Source of the DNA: CAYJLF01 sp964371055 | Lineage (GTDB): Bacteria > Eisenbacteria > RBG-16-71-46 > CAIMUX01 | Assembly: GCA_964371055.1 (NCBI GenBank) | Contig: CAYJLF010000004.1 | Span: forward strand, 1-64,000 | Reading direction: 5' to 3' | DNA length: 64,000 nucleotides | Shown: piece by piece, positions 35,895-44,747 of the stretch | How positions within the stretch are numbered: position 1 is the stretch's first letter | Layout: every line of letters starts with the position of its first letter | Made by a program: the position numbers and the translations under genes | The notes under the pieces: generated by a model | The model's database searches: none | What the model was told of the DNA's origin: nothing | Seen by the model: only the letters and a program-made list of their open reading frames with translations

Positions 35895-36971
35895 ATGGAG
35901 CTGAGCCTGGCGGAACTGGCCGCGCGGCTGCGCGCGCGCCTGGCGGGAGACGGTTCCGTCCGTATCCGGGGAGTGGCCGGGCTGCGCGAGGCCGGACCGG
36001 GGCAGCTCTCGTTTCTCGCCAACCCCAGGTATGCGGAACTCGTCGCCCAGACCCGCGCCTCCGCCGTGATCCTGCCGGAGTCGTTCCCCGCGACGGGGAT
36101 CCCCGCCCTCTACACCCCGGAACCCTATCTCGCCTTCGTGGAAGCGTTGGAGATCTTCGACCAGAGCGTGCCGGAGACCGTCCCGCCCGGGATCGACGCC
36201 ACGGCGGCGATCGATCCGAGCGCCCTGGTCGATCCCACCGCCTCGATCGGCCCCTTCGTGGTCGTCGGACCGGCGGCGCGCATCGGCGCCGGGTCGCGGA
36301 TCATGGCGGGCTGCTACGTGGGGCCCGAGGTCAGAGTCGGGAGCGCGTGCTTCCTGCACCCTCACGTGGTGTTGCGACGTCAGACGGAACTCGGTGATCG
36401 CGTCATCATCCATGCCGGTGCGGTCCTCGGAGACGACGGCTTCGGCTTCGCGCCGGATGGTGAGGCCTACCGGAAGATCCCTCAGCTCGGCCGCGTGGTG
36501 GTGGAGGATGAGGTCGAGATCGGGGCGAACACCACCATCGACCGGGGGACGACCGGCGTCACACGGATCGGTCGGGGCTCCAAGATCGACAACCTGGTCA
36601 TGATCGCCCACAACGTGGAGATCGGCCCGGACACCATCATCTGCGCGCAAGCCGGGCTCTCGGGTTCGGCGCGCGTGGGGCGCCACGTCACCCTCGGCGG
36701 CCAGGCCGGGGTCACGGGGCATATCGCCATCGGCGATCACGCCCGCGTCGGGGCCCAGAGCGGCGTCACCCGGGCGATTCCGGCCGGCGAAACCTGGTCC
36801 GGCTATCCGGCCCAACCGCATCGCCAGGCCTCGCGCGCTTACGCCGCCCTGCGGGATCTGGCCGCGGCGCTCCGGGAACTGCGCCGGCTCGAGGAACGCG
36901 TCCGGGCGCTGGAGAATCGACCCGGCGGGGATTCGGAAGACGAACGGAACGGGGAGTCGAGTACGCCATGA
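35895..36971 (+). CDS. lpxD: UDP-3-O-(3-hydroxyacyl)glucosamine N-acyltransferase
   Basis: LpxD adds the second 3-hydroxyacyl chain to the lipid A precursor. The 358-residue protein has the N-terminal uridine-binding domain (VAGLREAGPGQLSFLANPRY), a left-handed beta-helix of hexapeptide repeats, and catalytic H239 in MIAHNVEIG, the same position as in E. coli. A C-terminal helical tail ends at LEERVRALEN. It follows ompH after 115 bases in which I see no gene. Its stop overlaps lpxC-fabZ as ATGA. Confidence 0.95.
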   Translation: MELSLAELAARLRARLAGDGSVRIRGVAGLREAGPGQLSFLANPRYAELVAQTRASAVILPESFPATGIPALYTPEPYLAFVEALEIFDQSVPETVPPGIDATAAIDPSALVDPTASIGPFVVVGPAARIGAGSRIMAGCYVGPEVRVGSACFLHPHVVLRRQTELGDRVIIHAGAVLGDDGFGFAPDGEAYRKIPQLGRVVVEDEVEIGANTTIDRGTTGVTRIGRGSKIDNLVMIAHNVEIGPDTIICAQAGLSGSARVGRHVTLGGQAGVTGHIAIGDHARVGAQSGVTRAIPAGETWSGYPAQPHRQASRAYAALRDLAAALRELRRLEERVRALENRPGGDSEDERNGESSTP

Positions 36972-38284
36972 GCCATCCGAACCAGAAGACGCTGCGCGCG
37001 GCGGTCGCGTTCCGCGGGATCGGCCTCCACACCGGGGGAGAGACCACGGTCACGTTCCGGCCCGCTCCGCCGGGGAGCGGATTGCGTTTCATCCGCACCG
37101 ATCTGCCGGGTGCGCCGGAGATTCCGGTCGGGCCGGAGAGTGTCCGCCGCGATGCCCAGGGACTGCGCCGCACGATCCTGGCCTCGGGCGGAGTGGAGGT
37201 CCACACCGTCGAGCACCTCCTCGCCGCGGTGCGAGGGCTCGACCTCGACAACCTCCGGCTGGAACTCGACGGCCTCGAAGCGCCGGAACCGGTCGACGGA
37301 AGTGCCCGCGCCATCGTGGCGCTCCTGAACGGGGCCGGCATCGAGGACCAGGGGGTGCCGCGCGCGGTGCTCGAGGTGACCGAACCGATTGCGGTGATCG
37401 ATGGCGCGGTTCAGCTCATCGCCCTGCCACATGATGGTTTCAAGGTCAGCTTCACCATCCAGTACGACAACCCGCTCATCGGGACGCAGCATCGCAGCCT
37501 CGAGATCACTCCCGAGTCGTTTGCCGCCGAGATCGCTCCCGCCCGGACCTTCGCGCTCTACGAGGACCTGGAGGCGCTGCGGGAGGCGGGGATGATCCGT
37601 GGCGGCACGCTGCAGAACGCGGTCGTGGTTCGGGGGGACCAGATCTTGAACGAAGACGGCCTCCGCTTCCCCGACGAGTTCGTGCGGCACAAGATCCTCG
37701 ATTTGATCGGTGACCTCGCCTTGCTCGGCCGGCCGCTGCGAGGGCACGTCATTGCGTTGCGCTCGGGACATGAGAGTCACGTGGGCCTGGTGCGACGCCT
37801 GGCCGGCCTTGATCGCGAGCGCGACGACCACAGCCACCTGCTCGATCTCTGTCACTTCGACATCCACGCGATCGAGCGGATCATGCCGCACCGCTATCCG
37901 ATGTTGCTGGTCGATCGGATCCTGCTCCTGGAAGAGAGGCGCCGCGTCGTCGGGCTCAAGAACGTCACGATCAACGAGCCGTTTTTCGTCGGGCACTTTC
38001 CGGGACATCCGATCATGCCCGCCGTCCTGATCATCGAGGCGATGGCGCAGACGGGCGGCATCCTCCTGCTCAACACGGTCGAGAACCCGGAGACGAAGCT
38101 GGTCTACTTCATGTCGATCGACAAGGCGAAGTTCCGCCGCCCGGTTCGGCCCGGCGACCAGCTGATCTTCGACTTGGAGCTCGTCCGGCTGAAGGGGCGG
38201 ATCTGCCAGATGGTCGGCCGAGGCTACGTGCGCGGTCAGCTGGTCGCGGAAGCGGAATTGCTCTCCGCCATCGTGGATAAGTGA
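36968..38284 (+). CDS. lpxC-fabZ: Bifunctional UDP-3-O-acyl-GlcNAc deacetylase / 3-hydroxyacyl-ACP dehydratase (LpxC-FabZ fusion)
   Basis: A single 438-residue frame joins two enzymes. Residues 1 to about 290 are LpxC: zinc ligands H83 (HTVEHLL), H241 and D245 (RHKILDLIGD), and catalytic H268 (RSGHESH). Residues about 300-438 are FabZ: IMPHRYPMLLVDRI, then HFPGHPIMPAVLIIEAMAQ with the catalytic His and Glu; the usual MPGVL reads MPAVL. LpxC commits to lipid A, while FabZ draws the same hydroxyacyl-ACP pool into fatty acids, so the fusion ties the two fluxes. Such fusions are known from Bacteroidetes and Chlorobi. ATG 36968 overlaps lpxD. Confidence 0.95.
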   Translation: MSHPNQKTLRAAVAFRGIGLHTGGETTVTFRPAPPGSGLRFIRTDLPGAPEIPVGPESVRRDAQGLRRTILASGGVEVHTVEHLLAAVRGLDLDNLRLELDGLEAPEPVDGSARAIVALLNGAGIEDQGVPRAVLEVTEPIAVIDGAVQLIALPHDGFKVSFTIQYDNPLIGTQHRSLEITPESFAAEIAPARTFALYEDLEALREAGMIRGGTLQNAVVVRGDQILNEDGLRFPDEFVRHKILDLIGDLALLGRPLRGHVIALRSGHESHVGLVRRLAGLDRERDDHSHLLDLCHFDIHAIERIMPHRYPMLLVDRILLLEERRRVVGLKNVTINEPFFVGHFPGHPIMPAVLIIEAMAQTGGILLLNTVENPETKLVYFMSIDKAKFRRPVRPGDQLIFDLELVRLKGRICQMVGRGYVRGQLVAEAELLSAIVDK

Positions 38285-38298
38285 GGGGGAGGGGTTCG

Positions 38299-39081
38299 AT
38301 GGTCAGCGTGGATCCGACCGCCAGGGTGGAAAAGGGCGCGGAGCTCGGCGACGGTACGATCGTCGGGCCGTGGTGTCGCATCGGTCCGGAAGTGCGCGTC
38401 GGCGAAGGTTGCCGGCTGGACGCGATGGTGCTCCTCGACGGACGGACCGAGGTCGGGCCGCGCTGCCGGTTCCACCAGGGTGCCGTCGTCGGATCACCGC
38501 CGCAGGACCTGAAGTATGCGGGTGCGCCGACCGTCTGCCGGGTCGGCGCGGGGACCGTGGTCCGTGAGTATGCCACGATCAATCGATCGACCAGCGTGGA
38601 CGAGCCGACCGTGGTGGGGGACGACTGCCTGATCATGTCCTACGCCCATGTCGCGCACAACTGCCGGCTGGGGCACCACGTGATCCTGGCCAACTCCGCC
38701 AACCTGGCCGGGCACGTCCGGGTCGACGACTGGGCGATCGTCGGCGGCGTCACCCCCGTGCACCAGTTCGTCAAGATCGGCGCGCATGTGATGATCGGCG
38801 GGGGGTCGCGCGTGCCCCTGGACATCGCACCGTACCTCAAGGCGGCCGGCAGTCCGCTCCGGGTAATCGGGATCAACAAGATCGGACTTCAACGACGCGG
38901 CTTCGCGCCGGAGGCCATCGCCGAGATCGGACGGATGTACCGCCTCTTCTTCCGGTCGAATCTCCTCAAGGAGGAGGCGATGAGCCGCATTCGCGCTGAA
39001 CTCAGCCCGCTGCCCGAGATCGAGTACTTTCTCCGCTTCGTGCAGGAGGCGGAACGGGGGCTGGCCCGGCCGGCGCACTGA
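38299..39081 (+). CDS. lpxA: Acyl-[ACP]-UDP-N-acetylglucosamine O-acyltransferase
   Basis: LpxA puts the first 3-hydroxyacyl chain on UDP-GlcNAc. Its 260 residues (E. coli has 262) show the hexapeptide beta-helix, catalytic H120 in YAHVAHNCRLG, GGVTPVHQFVKIG and the C-terminal helical tail. GGGGGAGGGG just upstream supports ATG 38299. The GTG at 38281, overlapping the fabZ stop, would add six residues. The gene order lpxD-lpxC/fabZ-lpxA keeps the lipid A start steps together. Confidence 0.95.
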   Translation: MVSVDPTARVEKGAELGDGTIVGPWCRIGPEVRVGEGCRLDAMVLLDGRTEVGPRCRFHQGAVVGSPPQDLKYAGAPTVCRVGAGTVVREYATINRSTSVDEPTVVGDDCLIMSYAHVAHNCRLGHHVILANSANLAGHVRVDDWAIVGGVTPVHQFVKIGAHVMIGGGSRVPLDIAPYLKAAGSPLRVIGINKIGLQRRGFAPEAIAEIGRMYRLFFRSNLLKEEAMSRIRAELSPLPEIEYFLRFVQEAERGLARPAH

Positions 39082-39108
39082 CGGCGCGCCCGGTGCAAGG
39101 AGATCGCC

Positions 39109-40230
39109 ATGTCTGCTGATCTGCCGGTGGCCGTCATCGGTTGTGGCCACCTGGGAACGTTCCATGCCCGCCTCTGGCGTGACCTGCCGGGGGTCGAGTT
39201 GCGCCTGGTCGTCGACACCGACGCCGAGAAGGCGCGCACGCTCGGAGAGGCGCTCGGAGTGGCGTGGAGTACCGAGGCGGGCGATGCCCGAAGGGAAGCC
39301 AAAGCGGTCTCGGTCGCCACGCCGACGTCGACGCACCACGCGGTCGCCGGCGCCTGTCTGGAGGACGGCCTCGCGGTCCTGGTGGAGAAACCGCTCGCGG
39401 CGACCGTGGCGGAGGGGCGCGCGCTCGTCGACCTGGCGGCGCAGCGGCGGCTCGTCCTGGCGGTCGGTCACGTCGAACGCTTCAACCCGGCCTTTCGCGC
39501 CGCGGCCGCCCGGGTGACCGCGCCCCGCTTCATCGAAGCGCATCGCCTGGCCACCTTCGTGCCAAGGGCGCTCGATGTCGACGTCGTCCTCGATCTCATG
39601 ATCCATGATCTCGACCTGTCGCTCGCCCTCGTGCGGTCCAGAATCGAACAGATCGATGCGGTCGGCGTTCCTGTCCTGACGGCGGGAGAGGACATCGCCA
39701 ATGCCCGGCTCCGCTTCGCCAACGGCGCGGTGGCGAACCTGACCGCCAGCCGTGTCTCGCGTGAACGGGTGCGCAAGATCCGGCTCTTCAGCGAGAGGAG
39801 CTATCTTTCCATCGACCTGATGGGGCGGAAGGTCGAGGAGGTGGTGCTGGAGGAGGCGGACGCGGCGAGACCTTCCGCCACGGCCGGTCTGCTGCGCGCC
39901 ATCGCGGCCGGCGCCCCCGCCTCGACGGCGCGGGTGGAGGGAGGGCCGGAATCCGATCCGGCTGACGACACGGCGGGAGACGGCTCCCCGGCCGAGCTGC
40001 TGGCCTACTTCGAGGCCCGGCGGTTGCGCCTGCGGCACGACCTCCGCCCGTTCACCGAGGCCAATCCGCTCCGTGACGAGTTGATCGATTTCCTGGAGGC
40101 CGTCCGGGGCGGAGTTCTGGAAGGGGCCAGCGGCGTCGATGGCCTGCGGGCGCTGGAGGCGGCCCACGATGTGCGCGGGAGGGTCCACGAATCCCTCCGG
40201 CGGATGGGACTGCCGGCCCACTCGTCATGA
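39109..40230 (+). CDS. Gfo/Idh/MocA-family oxidoreductase in the lipid A cluster
   Basis: The 373-residue NAD(P)-dependent oxidoreductase has the Rossmann motif AVIGCGHLGTFHARLW at its N-terminus and the family EKPLA motif at about residue 95. DLMIHDLDLSLAL is the conserved His-containing segment of the second domain. AAGGAG stands before the ATG. It sits between lpxA and lpxB and overlaps lpxB by four bases. GnnA, which oxidises UDP-GlcNAc for 2,3-diamino lipid A, belongs to this superfamily, but its partner aminotransferase GnnB is not in the window. The substrate is therefore open; a sugar nucleotide is the likely class. Confidence 0.8.
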   Translation: MSADLPVAVIGCGHLGTFHARLWRDLPGVELRLVVDTDAEKARTLGEALGVAWSTEAGDARREAKAVSVATPTSTHHAVAGACLEDGLAVLVEKPLAATVAEGRALVDLAAQRRLVLAVGHVERFNPAFRAAAARVTAPRFIEAHRLATFVPRALDVDVVLDLMIHDLDLSLALVRSRIEQIDAVGVPVLTAGEDIANARLRFANGAVANLTASRVSRERVRKIRLFSERSYLSIDLMGRKVEEVVLEEADAARPSATAGLLRAIAAGAPASTARVEGGPESDPADDTAGDGSPAELLAYFEARRLRLRHDLRPFTEANPLRDELIDFLEAVRGGVLEGASGVDGLRALEAAHDVRGRVHESLRRMGLPAHSS

Positions 40231-41372
40231 CCCGAATCTTTGTCGCGGCGGGGGAGGCGTCGGGCGATCTCCAGGCCTCGCTCCTCGTGCGCGCGTTGCG
40301 TGCCCGGCGCGACGGACTGGAGTTCTTCGGCGTCGGCGGCGATCGGATGGCCGCGGCCGGCGTCCGCCTCGTCGTTCGGAGCGAGGAACTCGCCGTCGTC
40401 GGGATCCTCGAAGTGATCGAGCGCCTTCCCAGGATCCTCGAGGCCCTCGGAGAGGTGCGAGCCTCGCTCGGTTCGCTGCGTCCCGCGCTCTTCCTTCCGG
40501 TCGATTTCCCCGATTTCAACTTCCGCCTGCTGCCGGCGGCAGCCCGCGCGGGCGCCCGCACGGTCTACTACATCAGCCCGCAGGTCTGGGCCTGGCGTCC
40601 AGGCAGGGTTGAACACCTGCGCCGCTGGGTCGACCGCATGCTCGTGATCTTCCCGTTCGAGGCTTCCTTCTACGAGCGGGCGGGCGTGCCGGTCACCTGG
40701 GTCGGGCACCCGCTCCGCGACCTGGTGCCGCCGGCGGACGAGCCGGAGCGCGAACGTGCTCGGCTCGGAATCACCGCGGATGGTCCCGTCGTGGCGCTGC
40801 TCCCCGGCAGCCGTCACTCGGAGATCGCGCGCATCGCCCCGCTGTTGGCGGCGGCGTCGCTCGAGGTGGACCGCCAGCGGGCGGGAGAGCGCCTGCCGCC
40901 GGTTCGATACCTGGCCGGATGCGCGCCCGGCCTTCGAGCCGAGGAACTGGGCCTTCCCGGCGCTTCTTCCTCGATGGGCGGACTCGAGGCGATGCGTCTT
41001 GCCGACGCGGCGATCGTCGCCTCCGGAACAGCGACCCTGGAAGCGGCGCTCCTCGGGCGCCCGATCGTCGTCGTTTACCGGATGCATCCTTGGACCTATG
41101 CGATCGCCCGACGGGCCGTCACGGTGCCGCACATCGCCATGGCGAATCTGTTGGCCGGACGGCGGGTGGTCCCCGAACTGGTGCAGCACGAGGCGACGCC
41201 GGGGGCCGTCGCGGGCGAACTGCGGCGCCTCCTCGAAGATCCGGTGGAACGAGCCCGGGCCGAGCAAGGACTGGCCGCGGCGCGCGAGGCCCTCGGGCCT
41301 CCCGGCGCCGCCGATCGGGCGGCCGAGGTCGTCCTTGCCGAGTTGGATCGTGCCCCCGGGAGCCGGTGGTGA
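40227..41372 (+). CDS. lpxB: Lipid-A-disaccharide synthase
   Basis: This GT19 glycosyltransferase joins UDP-2,3-diacylglucosamine and lipid X into the lipid A disaccharide. The 381-residue protein starts RIFVAAGEASGDLQASLL. It has FFGVGGDRMAAAG, LFLPVDFPDFNFRL, YYISPQVWAWRPGR and LLPGSRHSEI, all LpxB hallmarks. ASGTATLEAALLGRPIVVVYR is the nucleotide-binding end. ATG 40227 overlaps the oxidoreductase stop, and the stop overlaps the next gene as GTGA. Confidence 0.95.
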   Translation: MTRIFVAAGEASGDLQASLLVRALRARRDGLEFFGVGGDRMAAAGVRLVVRSEELAVVGILEVIERLPRILEALGEVRASLGSLRPALFLPVDFPDFNFRLLPAAARAGARTVYYISPQVWAWRPGRVEHLRRWVDRMLVIFPFEASFYERAGVPVTWVGHPLRDLVPPADEPERERARLGITADGPVVALLPGSRHSEIARIAPLLAAASLEVDRQRAGERLPPVRYLAGCAPGLRAEELGLPGASSSMGGLEAMRLADAAIVASGTATLEAALLGRPIVVVYRMHPWTYAIARRAVTVPHIAMANLLAGRRVVPELVQHEATPGAVAGELRRLLEDPVERARAEQGLAAAREALGPPGAADRAAEVVLAELDRAPGSRW

Positions 41373-42103
41373 CCGGGCGCCCCGTCCGGCCCCCCCCGCG
41401 GCCGGAAACGGAGCAATCGCGCCGGGCTCGCTATGCCTGGGCCGGCCGGGTGGGCGCCGCCGTTCTCCTGGCGTGGGGAAGGACCTGGCGGGTCGACCGG
41501 GAGGTGCCCGACGCGGTGCGGGAGATCGAGCGTTCGGGCGAGCGATTGATCTACGCGTTCTGGCATGCTCACATCCTCCCTCTGAGTTACTTCTACCGTG
41601 GTCGCGGCATCGTCGTTCTGGTCAGCCGCCACGGCGACGGCGAGTACATCACGCAGGTGATCCATCGCCTGGGATTCGGCACGGTGCGAGGGAGCACGAG
41701 CCGTGGCGGGATGCGGGCCCTGTTGGAGATGGCGCGGTTGGGACGCGACGGATACCCCCTCGGCGTGACCCCTGACGGGCCGCGCGGACCGCGCCAGCAG
41801 CTGCAGCCGGGGGTTCTTCTGATCGCGCAGCGGAGCGGACTGCCGATCGTTCCGCTCGCCGCGGCGATGAGTCGCGGGCGGCGCCTGCGTTCCTGGGACC
41901 GGTTCGAGGTGCCGGCTCCGGCGGCCAGGATCAGGATCGTCGCGGGCGAGCCGCTTCGCATCCCACGGGACCTCGAGCCCTCGAGGCTCGCGGCAGAGTG
42001 GGGGGAGCGCGTGCAGGAGTCGATCGACGCCGTCGAGCGCCGCGCGCAGGAGCCCTTCGAGGCTCCGAAGCCCGCCACGCTGGATCGGCGGCGGGACGGA
42101 TGA
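41369..42103 (+). CDS. DUF374 lysophospholipid-acyltransferase-family protein
   Basis: The 244-residue protein starts at GTG 41369, overlapping lpxB. It shows YAFWHAHILPLSYF, LVSRHGDGEYI and TPDGPRGPRQQLQPG, the DUF374 signatures, in which the His and the DGPRGPR block correspond to acyltransferase motifs. It lacks the long LpxL/LpxM architecture, but its place between lpxB and waaA suggests a late acyltransferase on lipid A or a related lipid. One hydrophobic segment near the N-terminus (AGRVGAAVLLAW) may anchor it. The acceptor is unknown. The stop overlaps waaA by ATGA. Confidence 0.82.
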   Translation: MTGRPVRPPPRPETEQSRRARYAWAGRVGAAVLLAWGRTWRVDREVPDAVREIERSGERLIYAFWHAHILPLSYFYRGRGIVVLVSRHGDGEYITQVIHRLGFGTVRGSTSRGGMRALLEMARLGRDGYPLGVTPDGPRGPRQQLQPGVLLIAQRSGLPIVPLAAAMSRGRRLRSWDRFEVPAPAARIRIVAGEPLRIPRDLEPSRLAAEWGERVQESIDAVERRAQEPFEAPKPATLDRRRDG

Positions 42104-43530
42104 TGTTTGCCTGGGTCGTCCTCTTCGCGGTGCAGGCGTTGGGCACGGTCCTCTCCGTCCTGGCCTTCCCCTGGCTGCTCTACCGCCTGCTGCGCCATCC
42201 GGAGGAGATGCGGGAACGACTGGGTTGGATCGTCCGACCCGAGGCGTCGCGCCTCCCTCGGCCGTCTCGACCGCTCTGGATCCACGCCGCGTCCCTCGGC
42301 GAACTCGAAGCGATCCGCGGATTGATCGGCGATGCGGAACATGCCTTCAGCGATCCACTGCACCTGACAGTGCTCTCGGTCTCCGGCCGCCGGGGGGGGC
42401 CCGCCGACTTCGGTCCTTTGGGCTTCACGATTTCCTTTGCGCCGCTTGACCTCTGGTTCGCCCTCTGGCCGTTCCTGGCGCGGCTTCGCCCGCGAGGCGT
42501 CGTGATCGCGGAGACCGAGTTGTGGCCGGGGATGCTGGCGTCCTGCCGCCTGGCCCGCATCCCCGTCGCCGTGGTGAGTGGACGGCTCTCGGCCCGGCGC
42601 TGGCAGGGAACGCGCCGCCTGGCCTGGTTCTACCGTCCCTGGCTCCGCACCCTGGCGGGCTGCGCGGTGCAGACCGCCGGCGACGCCGATCGGTTCCGTG
42701 CTCTCGGGGCGATCGCTCCGGTCGTGACGGGGAACTTGAAGTACCGCGCCCAGACCGTCCCGCCCGCGTCGCCTCCCTTCCCGGGTGCTCCGTCATCCGA
42801 CCGGGCCGGGGGCGACGCCTTCCTGCTCTTTGTCGCCGGGAGCCTGCGCCTGGGCGAGGAGGCGGTCCTGGAGGCTGCCCGGGTCCCGGATCTTCGTTGT
42901 GTGATCGCGCCCCGTCACCTCAGGGAGCGCGAGCACTGGCTGGCCGCCTGCGCCGCGCGCGGGATCGAGGTCGTCTCCCGACGAGAGTCCGAACTCGAGG
43001 TCCCGCGGCGCGAAGCGTTGCGGAGCGGCCTCCCGCCGCGACTCACCGAGCGCGCGCATGCGTTGCGCGCGGCGCTTCGGGGCTGCCTCGAGCGTGCCTC
43101 GGGGCCACCGGCTCTTCTCTTGCTCGACACGCATGGTGAACTCGCCTCGTGGTACGCCGCCGCGGATGCCGCCTTCGTCGGAGGGACGCTGGTTCCCCTG
43201 GGCGGACACAACCTGTTCGAGCCGGCCCGCGAGGGGATTCCAGTCGCATTCGGCCCCGAGACGGGTAACGTCAGGGACGTCGCCGAGCCCCTCATGCGGG
43301 AGAGCGGGGGAGTCGAGGTCCGGACGATCGCTGCGCTGCACGCCTGGCTGGGCGTCCTCCGGGACGACGCGGTCGAGCGGGCGCGGCGTGGGGCGGCAGC
43401 GCACCGGGTCGCCCTCGAGCTGGCGGGAGCGGGGACACGGACGTGGGAGTTCCTGCGGCGCCTCCCCTGGTGCGAAGTCCGCAGGAAGAATGAACAGGCC
43501 GGATCCGATCCGACCGGGAGGTGGGCGTGA
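42100..43530 (+). CDS. waaA: 3-deoxy-D-manno-octulosonic acid transferase
   Basis: WaaA (KdtA) transfers Kdo from CMP-Kdo to lipid IVA. The 476-residue protein has an N-terminal membrane anchor (VVLFAVQALGTVLSVLAFPWLL). It has IHAASLGELEAI with the catalytic Glu, VIAETELWPGML, and a GT-B C-terminal half with APRHLRERE and GGTLVPLGGHNLFEPA. Tandem ATGs at 42100 and 42103 follow the previous gene by overlap. No Kdo synthesis gene (kdsA, kdsB, kdsD) is in the window. The stop overlaps lpxK. Confidence 0.93.
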   Translation: MMFAWVVLFAVQALGTVLSVLAFPWLLYRLLRHPEEMRERLGWIVRPEASRLPRPSRPLWIHAASLGELEAIRGLIGDAEHAFSDPLHLTVLSVSGRRGGPADFGPLGFTISFAPLDLWFALWPFLARLRPRGVVIAETELWPGMLASCRLARIPVAVVSGRLSARRWQGTRRLAWFYRPWLRTLAGCAVQTAGDADRFRALGAIAPVVTGNLKYRAQTVPPASPPFPGAPSSDRAGGDAFLLFVAGSLRLGEEAVLEAARVPDLRCVIAPRHLREREHWLAACAARGIEVVSRRESELEVPRREALRSGLPPRLTERAHALRAALRGCLERASGPPALLLLDTHGELASWYAAADAAFVGGTLVPLGGHNLFEPAREGIPVAFGPETGNVRDVAEPLMRESGGVEVRTIAALHAWLGVLRDDAVERARRGAAAHRVALELAGAGTRTWEFLRRLPWCEVRRKNEQAGSDPTGRWA

Positions 43531-44747
43531 ACGTGCGTCTCCTCGACGATCTCTGGGATCCGAACGGGCCACGCGGGGCGGCCCGCGCCGTCTCCGCCCT
43601 CCTGTTGCCGGCAGAGGCGCTCTTCCGGGCCGGTCTGGTTCTGCGCGAGGCGGCCCTGCGGACCGGTCTTCTTCGGGTGCGCCGGGCCCCCCTGCCGGTC
43701 GTCTCGGTCGGCGGGATCGAAGTGGGCGGCACCGGGAAGACCCCCCTCGCCCTCGAACTGGCCAGGATCGCCGTTCGGGCCGGACTCCAGCCGGCCATCC
43801 TGAGCCGCGGATATGGCGCGCGCTCGATCGGGGGGCGGGGCGGTCGCGGGGCGGTGTGGAAGGTTCCCGATCCGGCTCCCGAGGATGCCGCGGTGCGCTT
43901 CGGAGACGAGCCGGTCTGGTTGGCCCGGCGCTCGGCGCAGTTCGGAGCCCTCGGGGTCTGGGTGGCCCCTCGGAGGCTCCTGGCAGCCCACGCCGCGGCG
44001 GCGGCGGGTGCCGACCTGGCGATCCTCGACGACGGACTGCAGCATCGGGCGCTCTATCGGGACGGCGAAGTCGTCACGCTGTCCGGGACGGCGCCGCTCG
44101 GCAACCGGCGGTTGCTGCCGGTCGGACCGCTGCGTGAGCCGCCGGCGCGCGCGCTCCAGCGGGCCGACGTCGCCGTTCTCGGGGGAGTGCAGGCGGAGGA
44201 GGCGGACAGCGCCGCGGCCCAGGTGCGCCCTTTCCTCCGGCCCGGAATCCCGATCCTCTCGTGGCACGGCGCGCCTTCCCTCGTGGCGCAACACGGAGCG
44301 TCTCCTGCCGTGGGCGAACCGGTGACCCTGATCGCCGGGATCGCGCATCCGGAGCGGCTTCCGGCGGCGCTCGCCAGCCTGGGCCACCCGGTGGCGGAAG
44401 CCCGTCTCTTCGAGGATCACCACCGTTATGCGGAGAGCGACTTGCGCGGGCTGTCGGAGACGGCGCCGCTGGTGACGACCGAGAAAGACTGGCCGCGGAT
44501 CCGGCGTGTCCTCTCCCCCTCGGCCCGGGTGACGCTGCTGGTGCAGTCGATTCGCTGGAACGAATCGGGTGCGGAGGCTGGGTGGCGGGAATGGCTGGCA
44601 GGCATCGTGCGCGAGTGGGCCCGGCGAGGAGGTGATCGAATCGTGACGCCCGGCTTCAGCGCCGGCGAAGATCCGGAGGAGGACGCCACTCTCGCCCGTC
44701 CCGCGACCGACGCGCGCGACGATCCACCCGGAAGGTCGATCGGATGA
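43527..44747 (+). CDS. lpxK: Tetraacyldisaccharide 4'-kinase
   Basis: LpxK phosphorylates the 4' position of the lipid A disaccharide. The 406-residue protein shows the P-loop VGGIEVGGTGKTPLALEL, SRGYGARS, GDEPVWLARR and DDGLQHRAL, all typical. A C-terminal stretch of about 40 residues after the family core is Asp/Glu/Pro-rich. The start chosen is GTG 43527 (GTGA overlap with waaA, GGGAGG six bases upstream); GTG 43521 is two codons earlier. The transporter gene overlaps its stop by ATGA. Confidence 0.92.
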   Translation: MNVRLLDDLWDPNGPRGAARAVSALLLPAEALFRAGLVLREAALRTGLLRVRRAPLPVVSVGGIEVGGTGKTPLALELARIAVRAGLQPAILSRGYGARSIGGRGGRGAVWKVPDPAPEDAAVRFGDEPVWLARRSAQFGALGVWVAPRRLLAAHAAAAAGADLAILDDGLQHRALYRDGEVVTLSGTAPLGNRRLLPVGPLREPPARALQRADVAVLGGVQAEEADSAAAQVRPFLRPGIPILSWHGAPSLVAQHGASPAVGEPVTLIAGIAHPERLPAALASLGHPVAEARLFEDHHRYAESDLRGLSETAPLVTTEKDWPRIRRVLSPSARVTLLVQSIRWNESGAEAGWREWLAGIVREWARRGGDRIVTPGFSAGEDPEEDATLARPATDARDDPPGRSIG

